From Mesoterricola silvestris (GTDB taxonomy: Bacteria > Acidobacteriota > Holophagae > Holophagales > Holophagaceae): 64,000 nucleotides of DNA. Within the stretch, counting starts at the first letter, position 1. Each line of letters begins with the position of its first letter. The notes beneath the pieces were generated by a model, which was not told the origin of the DNA, made no database searches, and worked only from the letters and a program-made list of their open reading frames with translations. The stretch spans positions 806,001 through 870,000 of the forward strand of contig NZ_AP027080.1 in NCBI RefSeq assembly GCF_030295405.1, written 5' to 3'. The position numbers were made by a program, and so were the translations under genes. Of this stretch, positions 28,627 through 37,081 are shown in pieces.

Positions 28627-29519
28627 TACCTTCCTTGGTACCTTTGGGCCCGCCAACCTTAGTACCTTGAGTTGCGGGGAAACCTGTGTCGTCACCCCCC
28701 TCTATTCCCCATACGGCATATAGGAATAATGGAAGCACGAGGGCGAAGGATTCGGCTGGTTGGCACACCGGACTTTCAGCCAAAGTTTGCCTCGCTGGGA
28801 ATCAAATGTCTTGGGGGCGCTGGCCTGGTTGCAGATCAGATTGGGATGTTCCCACCGCTATCTTTTGGGCCAAGAGGCGCCAAGAACTGACGGGGCGATC
28901 AAGTTGCCGAATCGCATTGCCGTGGGTGATGGCGCGCCAGTCGGTGGACGGCCTTGGCAGACCCTTCTGACCCCGTGGGGATCCTTCGAATCGAGGCTGT
29001 CGGTGACCGGGTTCGCCTCGTGGGGAAGTGTGGGGGAGGGCTGATGGAGGAACGCATCGACTACCTCAAGGGTCGGCATTGCGCCCTAAGCGCAGGTGGG
29101 GGCGGTGTTGATCATGCGGCCAAGCCATAATTGGACATCGCCAACCGCAATCTGGAAGATTTTGAAAATTCAAATCAATATATTAATTTATTAATATTTA
29201 TTCTGTTTCAAACATAAATTAATCAAAATTTTATAATTGAAAACAAACCTGGGGCGGGTCCAATTGGATGACCACCATCGCCATCCATACATCTACTCCC
29301 ACAAGGTCTTGCAGGCCCACACCCGGTCGGGCCCCCTCGATACAGGGACCCTGAGGCCGAGGCACCAGCACCAACATCAGATCGTTGAAGGGACGCTGGA
29401 TCCCCGTCAAACGTGTGTTTCCGGCAAGAGTGCGTGGCGGTCTAACCTGATGTGCTCGATTCTGCCCTTTAGCGGTCCAGCCGTCGAAGGACTCATGGTG
29501 GCCGTGGCTCGGTGAAGCC
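28627..29519. other. gene-poor stretch with an AT-rich island
   Basis: No convincing gene in about 890 bp; small frames at 28672-29044 and 29237-29515 have unnatural compositions. Bases 29156-29236 are almost pure A/T (runs such as TATTAATTTATTAATATTTA), striking in GC-rich DNA; this could be a relic of inserted foreign DNA or a strongly bent regulatory region. Confidence 0.4.
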
Positions 29520-30866
29520 TTAGTGAGAAACCTTCCCGTGATGGTCCCGGATGTGCCGGTGGCGGATCTTGGCGGGCGTGTTCGCCAGACCCGCCCCGAT
29601 CCAGGTGGCCAGGAGCACGGCGGGCCACGCGGACAGGAGCAGCGCCCGGCCACCCCACTCCACCGCCAAGGCGAGACCCGTCAACGGCGCGTTGTAGTTG
29701 GCCGCCAGATAGGCGCACACGGCGACCGCGCAGGCTAGGCCGAGGGTCATGTGGGGCGTCAGCGGATGGATGGCTCCCCCCAGGAGGGTCCCGACGGATA
29801 GGGTCACCACCAGCAATCCGGCGACGCCGGTGGTGCCAAGGGTGGCCCAGACGGCCAGGACCTTGAGGGCTAGAAGGGCCAGGATAGCCAAGGGAATGAA
29901 GTTGGCCTGAAACACCTGGAGGGCCACAGGGAGGCCACCCTGCAAGGTCCAGGTGTCACCGAAAAACCGCCAGGCGATCCAGGCGGTAAAGGAGGTGCAG
30001 AGCCCGCCCGCAAGACCTCGGGCCCGCCAGGACCACGCGCCGGTCCATTTCCGAATCCAGATGACGCCACGCTGGAACCGCCTGGAGAGAAGCCCCGCCG
30101 CAAGGCCGATGAGCACTGCCTCTGCGATGGGCCTCCAGGAGGTCGGGCCGAGGTCGGGGAAGGGCAGCAAAGGGTTGCTGTCCACGAGGCGGCCGTGGAC
30201 CCAGTGGGAAAGGAGGGAGGCCACGGAGGCGGGAAGGAGGGCCGTGCCGTCCAGGTCGCGCCGGAAGGGGGTTTCCATCGCCAGGATGGTTCCCGCCAGG
30301 GGGGCTCGGAAATAGGCGGCAACGCCCGCCGCGGCGCCCACCAGGAGGATCTGGCGCCGGGTGATGCCCTGCATGGGCCGGAACCGCCCGATGAACCTGT
30401 GGAGGTAGAGGGCCGCCCGGGCCCCCAGCCATTGGCTGGGCCCGCCCAGGCCGAGGGAGGCGCCAAAGCCCACGGTGGCCACGCAGGCGGTGGCCTCCAT
30501 GAGGTCGACCCTGGGGTTCAACTCCATGGGGGGGGTGTGGTACTGGATCACCACGTCGTTGAGCATGCCTACCGTGCGAAGGTGGAGGCGGTTGAGGATC
30601 CACCCGCTCGCAAAAAGCCCGAGAATTGGCGCTGCCAGCCGTAGCGCAGGCCCCAGGCGGTAGATGTGGCCCCAGAAGACCTGGTTGCACACGATCTCCA
30701 GGGTCGAGACGCCGACGCCAGCGACAAGTCCGATGGGGACGGCAAGCATAATCCAATGGCGCATCTTCACGATCTTGCGCATCCAAGCCTGCGTTGGGCG
30801 CAGCATGCCTGCGCGCCCAATTTGGGCTTCGAGTCCGTTGGGATCGACTGCCTCGAATTCAGGCAC
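29520..30866 (-). CDS. CLC-family channel/antiporter, probably fluoride-exporting
   Basis: A 448-residue polytopic membrane protein of the CLC superfamily. Start is GTG at 30866 with GAGG 5 bases upstream. CLC blocks: GFGASLGLGGPSQWLGARAALYL (GREGP equivalent), YFRAPLAGTILAMETPF, and a second half ending YLAANYNAPLTGLALAVEWGG. Where chloride CLCs have GSGIP this protein has TVGMLNDVV, with Met in place of the anion-binding Ser, a change reported for fluoride-selective CLC-F members. It lies 27 bp after enolase behind a fluoride riboswitch, so fluoride efflux is the likely role. Confidence 0.82.
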   Translation of the reverse strand: MPEFEAVDPNGLEAQIGRAGMLRPTQAWMRKIVKMRHWIMLAVPIGLVAGVGVSTLEIVCNQVFWGHIYRLGPALRLAAPILGLFASGWILNRLHLRTVGMLNDVVIQYHTPPMELNPRVDLMEATACVATVGFGASLGLGGPSQWLGARAALYLHRFIGRFRPMQGITRRQILLVGAAAGVAAYFRAPLAGTILAMETPFRRDLDGTALLPASVASLLSHWVHGRLVDSNPLLPFPDLGPTSWRPIAEAVLIGLAAGLLSRRFQRGVIWIRKWTGAWSWRARGLAGGLCTSFTAWIAWRFFGDTWTLQGGLPVALQVFQANFIPLAILALLALKVLAVWATLGTTGVAGLLVVTLSVGTLLGGAIHPLTPHMTLGLACAVAVCAYLAANYNAPLTGLALAVEWGGRALLLSAWPAVLLATWIGAGLANTPAKIRHRHIRDHHGKVSH

Positions 30867-30893
30867 ACGTCCTCGCGATAAGGGTCTTGATGT

Positions 30894-32162
30894 TCATTTC
30901 CCCCGGAAGGCCGCCGGTCCCGCAAAGCGGGCCTTTGCCCCAAGCTCACGCTCAATCCGAAGCAACTGGTTGTATTTTGCCACCCGCTCGCCTCGAGCGG
31001 GCGCACCGGACTTGATCTGGCCGACGCCCAAGGCCACGGCGAGGTCGGCGATGAAATCGTCCTGGGTTTCTCCCGAGCGGTGGCTCATCATGCACCGGAA
31101 CCCCCCATGCTGGGCCACCCGGGCAGTGGCGATGATTTCTGAGAGAGAGCCGATCTGGTTTGGCTTCAGAAGGACGGCGTTGGCCATATCCGCAGTCATG
31201 GCCTGCCGAACCCGGGCCTGGTCCGAAACGAAAATGTCATCTCCGACCAACTGGACCTGAGCGCCGGTCTCGCGGGTTAGGTGAACCCACCCGTCCCAAT
31301 CGTCCTCAGCCAGTCCGTCTTCGATGGAGATGATGGGGTACTTGCCGAGCCAGGACTTGTACAAGGAGGTCATCCCACGGGCATCCATGCTCTCTTCGGC
31401 AAAGGTATAGTTGCCCTTTTTGTAGAAACCGCTGGCCGCAGGGTCAAGGGCAATGAAAATGTCCTTCCCGGGCTTGTAGCCCGCTCCCTGGATGGCTTCC
31501 ACCAGGAGGTCCAGCGCCTCCTCCGGGTAGGTAATATCCGGCGCGAAGCCGCCTTCGTCGCCTACGGAGATCGAGAGGTCGCCCTCCTTTAGAATCGCGG
31601 CCAGCTTGTGGTAAGTTTCGGCCCCTGCCCGGAGTGCCTCGGCGAAGGAGGGCAGCCCGGCCGGAACGATCATGAATTCCTGCCAGTCCAGTGGGTTGTC
31701 GGCATGTGCTCCACCGTTCAACACGTTGAAGCAGGGCACGGGCAGCAGGTTCGCTTCCTCCCCGCCAAGGCTTCGGTACAGGGGTTGACCCTCCACGGCT
31801 GCCCACAGCCGGGCGCACGCCATGGAGACGCCCAGGATGGCGTTGGCTCCGAGACGGCTCTTATTGGGGGTGCCGTCGAGGTCGATCAGTAACTTGTCGA
31901 GCACGGCCTGGGGAGGAAGATCCTTGCCGACAAGGGCCCCGGCGATTTCATCTTCGACAGAATGGGTCGCCCCAAGGACGCCTTTGCCCTGGAACCGACT
32001 CTTGTCCCCGTCCCTACGCTCCAGCGCTTCAAATTTGCCGGTCGATTTCCCCGAGGGAACTGATGCCCGGGCCACCTTCCCTCCAGCCTCCATCACGACT
32101 TCAACGGTGGGAAAACCCCGGGAGTCCAGGATCTCCAAAGCAGCAAGGCGATCGACCTTCAT
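30894..32162 (-). CDS. eno: enolase, variant isozyme under fluoride riboswitch
   Basis: A 422-residue enolase interconverting 2-phosphoglycerate and phosphoenolpyruvate. Catalytic and metal segments are kept: LNGGAHADNPLDWQEFMIVP, GDEGGFAP, ISIEDGLAEDDW, QLVGDDIFV, VLLKPNQIGS, SHRSGETQDDFIADLAVA. Two departures from the consensus stand out: DSRGNPTVE reads DSRGFPTVE, and the mobile Ser39 loop SGASTG reads SGKSTG, putting a Lys beside the second Mg/phosphate site. AGGAG precedes the ATG. First gene of a two-gene operon with the CLC protein; probably a fluoride-induced paralogue. Confidence 0.93.
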   Translation of the reverse strand: MKVDRLAALEILDSRGFPTVEVVMEAGGKVARASVPSGKSTGKFEALERRDGDKSRFQGKGVLGATHSVEDEIAGALVGKDLPPQAVLDKLLIDLDGTPNKSRLGANAILGVSMACARLWAAVEGQPLYRSLGGEEANLLPVPCFNVLNGGAHADNPLDWQEFMIVPAGLPSFAEALRAGAETYHKLAAILKEGDLSISVGDEGGFAPDITYPEEALDLLVEAIQGAGYKPGKDIFIALDPAASGFYKKGNYTFAEESMDARGMTSLYKSWLGKYPIISIEDGLAEDDWDGWVHLTRETGAQVQLVGDDIFVSDQARVRQAMTADMANAVLLKPNQIGSLSEIIATARVAQHGGFRCMMSHRSGETQDDFIADLAVALGVGQIKSGAPARGERVAKYNQLLRIERELGAKARFAGPAAFRGK

Positions 32163-32302
32163 GGTTCACTCCTTTCAGGTGGACGAAGAATAGGCCACAA
32201 GATCTAAGAGCAGGGGGAGGGCGATAGGGAGGGGAAGCCGAGGGCTTCGCCCAGCGCTCCCACCCCACTTGCCGCGACGCCCACACATACCGCCCCCGTT
32301 CA

Positions 32303-32360
32303 ATCCAACTAGGCGCCATCAGCCAATGGGGCGGTTACAGGGTGGACACCATCACCGCGG
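32303..32360 (-). promoter_or_regulatory. fluoride riboswitch (crcB motif)
   Basis: On the minus strand: GGTGATGGTGTCCACC, then TAACCGCC, then GGCTGATGGCGCCTA. These match the fluoride riboswitch core (GGNGAUGG...CC, AAC-GCC, GCUGAUG..CCUA) in order and spacing. GGTG/CACC forms one stem, and GGTGTC can pair with GGCGCC to close the long-range helix. It ends about 140 bp before the enolase ATG. No terminator with a U-run follows, so control may be on translation or via the GAAGCC/GGCTTC hairpin near 32245. Confidence 0.9.
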
Positions 32361-32575
32361 AAAGGATACCGCCGCCCTGGTGGTAATGTCAGGTGGAATT
32401 GTGCAGGTCTTTTTGGGTGAAAATACGGAATCGCCTGATGAAGCCATGCTGAAACAACCGGGGTTCGGGTGTTTCCATTACGGGGGCCTGACCTGAGTAT
32501 CGTTCGCTGAAATCCGAGTTAAGGCGCACTTGAGCGCCCACGGCTCAACCAACTCGGACCAAATTCGGTTCCCCT

Positions 32576-34082
32576 TCAGCCCGAAGCCGCTGCCGCCGGA
32601 TAGTTCCAGGGCATCCACCTGGCCGGCTCCCGATCGACCTCTTTGGCGTGCTTCAGCAGCTCGAGCAGGTATTCGAACGGCTCCACGCCGTTCAGTTCCG
32701 TCGAGTGGATCAGGCTCATGAACGTGTCCCCGACCCGGGCTCCCGTGGCCGACCGGTAGAACAGGGAGTTCTTCCGGTGCATGATGGCCCGCTTCAGACT
32801 GGCCTCGCACAGGTTGTTGTCCAGCGGGGCCCCGGGCTCATGCAGGAACAGAGTGAGTTCCTTCCAGTGCTTGCGCATGTATGCGATGGCCTGTCCCAGC
32901 CCGGAGTTTGGCTCCACCTTGGCACCCTCGATCTGGTCTCGCAGCCAGGTTTCCAGGCCCGCCATGACCGGGCCACTCCCCTGCTGGTGAAAGGCCAGCC
33001 GGACCTGGGGGTCCATCCCCTCCCGCTTGGCCCGGGCATCGTTCCGGTAGACCACCTTGAGTTGGCCCAGCAGGTGCTCGACCTCCACCGGGAACTTGCC
33101 TTCGACCTCGACGAACCGGCGGTGTGCGTGGGCCAGGCAGTGGGCCAGGATGGTGTTGAGGTCCCCCGCCTCTCCTACCGTGTTCGCGGCCAGCCCATCA
33201 CACATCTGGATGGGAGCGGAGAGGCCCTCGGCGCGGTGCTTCAGGACGGCTTGCAGGTTCTCCCCGGCGTGGTGGTGGCCGGTTATGAACAAGGCAATCC
33301 GGTGGTCCACGGACCGGGACAGGATCGAGGTTGTGTAGGTCGCCTTACGTTCCAGGGGGGCCTTTTCCAGGATCCGCATGATGGTGTCGTCGTTGTAGAG
33401 CACCTCGCCTTGGGCGGCCTGCCGGGTGAGTTCCGCATGGGCTGGGGTCAATAGGCCCGCCGCCTTGAGCAGGAGTTCCCATTGGGTGGAGACCGGCATA
33501 GGGATGCCGAACGCAAGTTGGAGCCGCTCCAGGCGGTTCATGGGCAGGCCGGTGCCGTAGCGCAGCAGGCCCAGCAGAACGGCCACGCTGAGGTCGTAAT
33601 TCTCCTCGCCCATGCCCGCCGGCGCCTGGGCGGTGAACACTTGACCGCAGAGGTTGCAGCGGCGGCGCTCCAGTTCATAGATGGTCGCTTGGATCGGGGC
33701 CGCCCCCGTGATGCAAGCAGGGGCGAGGGCTCCTTCAGGGGATAGAACTTGCCGTTGGGGCAGTGGGGGCAGGGCTCACCGCTCGCGGTTCCCTCCAGGG
33801 TCCTCGGGATGCGCCTGGCCTTGGGATAGTCGCCAGCTCCATTGCGGCCATGGCCTTTCGGCTTCTCCCGCTTCTTCTTGGGACGGCCAGCCTGGTTGTG
33901 CATGGCCTCCTTGCACACTGCCGCGAACGACTCGGTTTTGGGGCCGAAAAACAGATACTTCAGGCGATCGAGACTGACGTCCTTCCGGCCTGCCTCATCC
34001 CGCAAAACGACCATGGTTTCGACGAGCACCCGGAAGTCGTCGTGCATCTCGCCCTCGCCCGCCATCTCGCGAAGCTTGACTA
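32576..34082 (-). pseudogene. tnpC: IS66 transposase TnpC, main part (frameshifted)
   Basis: Two frames make one protein. The upstream one carries LKYLFFGPKTESFAAV and a KKKREKPKGHGRNG linker; the downstream one (from 33640) carries the DDE_Tnp_IS66 domain: GLLRYGTGLPMNRLERL, YNDDTIMRIL, QMCDGLAANT, LAHAHRRFVEV and the C-terminal APLDNNLCEASLKRAIMHRKNSLFYRSATGARVGDTFMSL-type block (key residues E-x-x-x-R). The correct frame is lost near 33710-33720, where ITGAAPIQATIYELERRRC continues in another phase. The N-terminal codons lie beyond the IS5 insertion at 35583-35687. Confidence 0.85.
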
Positions 34083-34100
34083 GGGGCTGTCGGCAAACCC
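34083..34100 (+). repeat. left terminal inverted repeat of the IS5-family element
   Basis: GGGGCTGTCGGCAAACCC, preceded by TA (34081-34082). Confidence 0.9.
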
Positions 34101-34170
34101 AAGGCTATGAATAGCTAGGTTGTACTCATGATTCGAAAGCGGTATCCAGGTTCCACCGGGAGGTGGCTGG

Positions 34171-34560
34171 ATGCCGAGGAGCTTTCTGACTGACGTGATG
34201 TGGGACAAGTTGGCCCCCTTGCTGCCGCCAGAGAAGGGCGAGACAGGTCGGCCCTACAACGCCCACCGGCCTTGGATCGAGGCGATTCTCTGGAAGCATC
34301 GGACTGGAGCTCCCTGGAGAGATCTTCCTGAGGAGTTCGGGTCTTGGAAGAGCATCTACAGTCGGTTTAATCGCTGGAGCAAGGTTGGGGTCTGGCAGGC
34401 CGCGTTGGAGGTGTTGCGGGAAGATGCAGACACAGAGTGGCTGATGATCGACTCCACAGTGATTCGAGCGCACCAGCAGGCCTCCGGGGCTGAAAAAGGG
34501 GGCTCCAAAACCAGGCCATCGGCCGATCCCGAGGTGGCTTGTCCACCAAAGTGCACATGA
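34171..34560 (+). CDS. IS5-family transposase, first frame
   Basis: 129 residues: the N-terminal DUF4096-type domain (LTDVMWDKLAPLLPPEKG, GAPWRDLPEEFGSWKSIYSRFNRW) and the first catalytic Asp in LMIDSTVIRAHQ. The true product continues in the -1 frame: slippage at the run GAAAAAGGGGG (from 34492) would join it to QAIGRSRGGLSTKVHM. Programmed frameshifting is usual in IS427-type transposases. Confidence 0.88.
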   Translation: MPRSFLTDVMWDKLAPLLPPEKGETGRPYNAHRPWIEAILWKHRTGAPWRDLPEEFGSWKSIYSRFNRWSKVGVWQAALEVLREDADTEWLMIDSTVIRAHQQASGAEKGGSKTRPSADPEVACPPKCT

Positions 34561-34928
34561 TCTGCGATAGCCACGGGAACCCCCTCGACTTTGTCCTAAC
34601 TGGTGGTCAAACCCACGACTGTACCCAATCCTGCACGCTCCTGGTGGGACGGTCTGCTGTGGCAGTGCTCGCCGACAAAGGGTACGATGACAACCGGACC
34701 CGGAGCACCATCCAAGGGATGGGGGCCGAGGTGGTCATCCCCTCGAGGTCCTGTAGGAAGGCCCCCATCGACCATGATGCCTTCCTCTACCGGGCGCGCC
34801 ACGCCGTGGAGAACCTGTTTGCGAAGATGAAGCACTTTCGCAGCCTGGCCACGAGATACGACAAGACCACGCGGAACTACGCCGCCATGGTCGCAATCGC
34901 GTGTCTGGTTATCTGGCTCAGGCTTTGA
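34539..34928 (+). CDS. IS5-family transposase, second frame
   Basis: The catalytic C-terminal part, open from about 34500. It has the second Asp in VLADKGYDDNRTR and the Glu in HAVENLFAKMKHFRSLATRYDK (Y-x2-R-x3-E-x6-K arrangement). It is intact to its normal end, AMVAIACLVIWLRL. Expressed by -1 frameshifting from the first frame. Confidence 0.88.
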   Translation: MSTKVHMICDSHGNPLDFVLTGGQTHDCTQSCTLLVGRSAVAVLADKGYDDNRTRSTIQGMGAEVVIPSRSCRKAPIDHDAFLYRARHAVENLFAKMKHFRSLATRYDKTTRNYAAMVAIACLVIWLRL

Positions 34929-35026
34929 CCAGCCTGTCTTTATCCTGCTTTTTCCTTTCAATCCAATTCATCCCCGTTTGAACCTCGCAGCGTGTTGCCG
35001 TCACCTTGGGGTAGTGGAGGCATGCC

Positions 35027-35443
35027 ATGTCCATCCAGGATCCGCTTACACAGCAGATCATCGGCTTCAGCTACCGCGTAGCGAACACGCTGGGACACGG
35101 TTTCGTCGAGAAGGTGTACGAGAACGCCTTGGCCTTCGAGTTCCGGAAGGCCAAAATCGCCTTCGCCCAGCAACAAACAGTCGAAGTGTTCTACGAGGGG
35201 GAAAGGGTTGGGCACTACAAGGCCGACCTCATTGTTGAAGGCCGGGTCATCGTCGAGGTCAAGGCCATCCAGGCCCTGAGCGATGTTGATGTCGCCCAGG
35301 GGCTGAATTACCTGAGGGCCACTGGCCTCCCGACTTGCCTCCTCATCAATTTCGGCAAGGCGAAGATCGAGGTTCGCAGGCTGGGAATGAGCCCTGGCAG
35401 GGGTGCCGGGGAAATGGAACTTGAGGTCAAGGACCTCCTATAA
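35027..35443 (+). CDS. GxxExxY-family protein carried by the IS
   Basis: A 138-residue protein with the name motif GHGFVEKVYENAL and, further on, HYKADLIVEGRVIVEVKA, whose D...E-x-K pattern fits a PD-(D/E)xK nuclease-like fold. GGAGG lies 8 bases before the ATG. It lies inside the IS5-family terminal repeats, about 100 bp after the transposase, so it moves with the element. The function of the family is not established. Confidence 0.85.
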   Translation: MSIQDPLTQQIIGFSYRVANTLGHGFVEKVYENALAFEFRKAKIAFAQQQTVEVFYEGERVGHYKADLIVEGRVIVEVKAIQALSDVDVAQGLNYLRATGLPTCLLINFGKAKIEVRRLGMSPGRGAGEMELEVKDLL

Positions 35444-35564
35444 CACCGGCTGCGGCCCATGCCAGCGTCGGCCCTGCGGAAACGGGGATAAACGCAGATA
35501 TATGGGATAAAAAGGGATAGCTTCGCCTTTGACTTGGCCCTTCATCCTTACTCGGAAGTGCTTC

Positions 35565-35582
35565 GGGTTTGCCGACAGCCCC
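35565..35582 (-). repeat. right terminal inverted repeat of the IS5-family element
   Basis: GGGTTTGCCGACAGCCCC, the exact complement of the left end, followed by TA (35583-35584). Confidence 0.9.
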
Positions 35583-35687
35583 TAGGTGGCCGCGCAGTTT
35601 CTCCGTTGAGACTTCCCGGAACCGCAGGTCCGGACGCTGGGGAGGCGGTGTCGCCTTCTTGTGCTGCTTGTGTTGGCCATAACCCAA
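35583..35687 (-). pseudogene. tnpC: IS66 tnpC, N-terminal fragment
   Basis: Encodes GQHKQHKK...RPDLRFREVSTEKLRGHL in the same frame as the tnpC part beginning LVKLREMAGEGEMHDDF left of the IS5 element. Removing the IS and one TA copy restores one continuous frame. The start is probably TTG at 35687. Confidence 0.75.
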
Positions 35688-35730
35688 ATTTGAGGCTATT
35701 GCGAAATCGTGCAAGCGAATATAAATCGAA

Positions 35731-35946
35731 TCATGGCAATAATTTAGATAGATGCGCTTCTGGATGGTGCCCGAGGGGGCGCCAGGCTGGAGGCACCTTG
35801 GCACCCCGGGGGTCGCCCCCACAGATCAGCACCTGTAATTCGTGGGCGAGGAGCTTTGCAGAGGCCATCCCCGCTTTGGCCGGCCACCATCGGAACTGTC
35901 CCTTGGACAACCGCTTCTGGCAAAGCCAGTAGCCCTGGCCGTCATA
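35731..35946 (-). pseudogene. tnpB: IS66 tnpB, C-terminal fragment
   Basis: Translates as YDGQGYWLCQKRLSKGQFRW, then WPAKAGMASAKLLAHELQ and a normal TnpB end (GGDPRGAKVPPAWRPL). It continues the N-terminal fragment at 39452 across the recombinase-trio insertion. Confidence 0.8.
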
Positions 35947-36057
35947 TTATGTGGAGCTCCACATAATTCGATTTATGTTGAGACTTCCGTAATGTGGAGG
36001 CCCAGGTTTGGAGCCCCTCAATGTGCGGACAACAGGCCGTGGTTCTCCACATTACGG
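35947..36057 (+). repeat. left end of the RIT element
   Basis: Palindrome TTATGTGGAGCTCCACATAA (35947-35966), then the end repeat TTATGTTGAGACTTCCGTAA with ATGTGGAG (35973-35999), and an inverted copy of CTCCACATTACGGAA at 36044. The repeats are likely binding and crossover sites for the three recombinases. Confidence 0.75.
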
Positions 36058-36064
36058 AACTGGC

Positions 36065-37081
36065 TTACAGGGACTCCAGCCATTCCAGGATGGACTTGTC
36101 GGTTCTCCAAGTCGCTTCGGCCCCATCCATAGCGAGGGGCTTGGCCTTCGCTATCGCACGCCGCTTCATCTCGAGGTCCACCTTGGCGTAGCGGTTGGTC
36201 GTATTGATGCTGGCATGCCCCAGCCAGTGGCTGATGGTCGGTAGGTCAACTCCGGATTGGAGGAGGTGGACCGCGGTGCTGTGGCGCATGGAGTGGGGAT
36301 GGAGAAGCTTCCCCGTCAGCGTTGGAGCGCAGGCCCTGGCCTGGTGGCAATGCTTGGCCAGGAGGTAACGGACCCCGAATCGGGTCAGGGGCCCTCCCCG
36401 GTGATTGCGGAACAAGCGCTCCCTGGACCCGGGTTCCATGTCGATTGCGGCAAGGAAGGCTTTCAGCAGTTGGGCTGTCTGAGGCCAAAGTGGGCAGGCA
36501 CGCTCCTTTCGCCCTTTACCGAACAGGCGAACCTGGAAGGGCCTCTCCAACTGGAGGTCGCAGGGTCGGAGATCGAGTATTTCCTGGACCCGGGCTCCGG
36601 TGTTGAACATCGTTGCCAGGAGAACGAAATCCCGCCGGCCATCCAGAGTTGACTGATCGATGACCGCCAGAATGGCCTGGATCTCCTCGAATTCCAGGTA
36701 ATCGACCACGCGGGCGCCAGCCCGTTTGAACGGAACAGCCAGGATCCGCTGGCACCCTTCCAGACATTCGGGCCGGCAGGTGGCGACGTGACGGGCAAAG
36801 GCATGGATCGCCGCGAGACGCACATTCCGGGTCGAGGCCTTGTTGTGGCGGCCCTCCTCCAGGTGGTCGAGGAAGGCCATGACCACCTCAGGGGTGATGG
36901 CCTCCAGGCCCAGTTCGGCGACGGGACGTCCGAGATGGCCAGCCAGGAACTTGAGCAGCAGGGACAGGCTGTCCCGGTAGCTGAGGAGCGTGCAGGGGCT
37001 GAGGCCACGGGCCCTCGGAAGGAACTCCGAAAAGAACTCGCGCAGGGCCATGGCCAGGGGGTTGGGTTTGGCCTCCTTCAC
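36065..37081 (-). CDS. RIT tyrosine recombinase, third gene
   Basis: A 338-residue recombinase. Catalytic residues: Arg in FNTGARVQEILDLR, Lys in LFGKGRKER, HSMRH, His in LGHASINTTNRY and the Tyr at the end of that motif. A SAM-like N-terminal domain (SYRDSLSLLLKFLAGHLGRPV) precedes it. It overlaps the second gene by 4 bp. In RIT elements all three proteins are kept together, suggesting joint action. Confidence 0.9.
   Translation of the reverse strand: MKEAKPNPLAMALREFFSEFLPRARGLSPCTLLSYRDSLSLLLKFLAGHLGRPVAELGLEAITPEVVMAFLDHLEEGRHNKASTRNVRLAAIHAFARHVATCRPECLEGCQRILAVPFKRAGARVVDYLEFEEIQAILAVIDQSTLDGRRDFVLLATMFNTGARVQEILDLRPCDLQLERPFQVRLFGKGRKERACPLWPQTAQLLKAFLAAIDMEPGSRERLFRNHRGGPLTRFGVRYLLAKHCHQARACAPTLTGKLLHPHSMRHSTAVHLLQSGVDLPTISHWLGHASINTTNRYAKVDLEMKRRAIAKAKPLAMDGAEATWRTDKSILEWLESL

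Larger units (their letters stand above)
34083..35582 (+). mobile_element. IS5-family (IS427-like) element with passenger gene
   Basis: Exactly 1500 bp between perfect 18-bp inverted repeats: GGGGCTGTCGGCAAACCC (34083-34100) and its complement (35565-35582). TA flanks both ends, within CTAG, matching the target preference of IS427-type elements. It carries a two-frame transposase and, unusually, a GxxExxY-family gene. It sits inside the IS66 tnpC, whose reading frame rejoins across the insertion. Confidence 0.9.
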
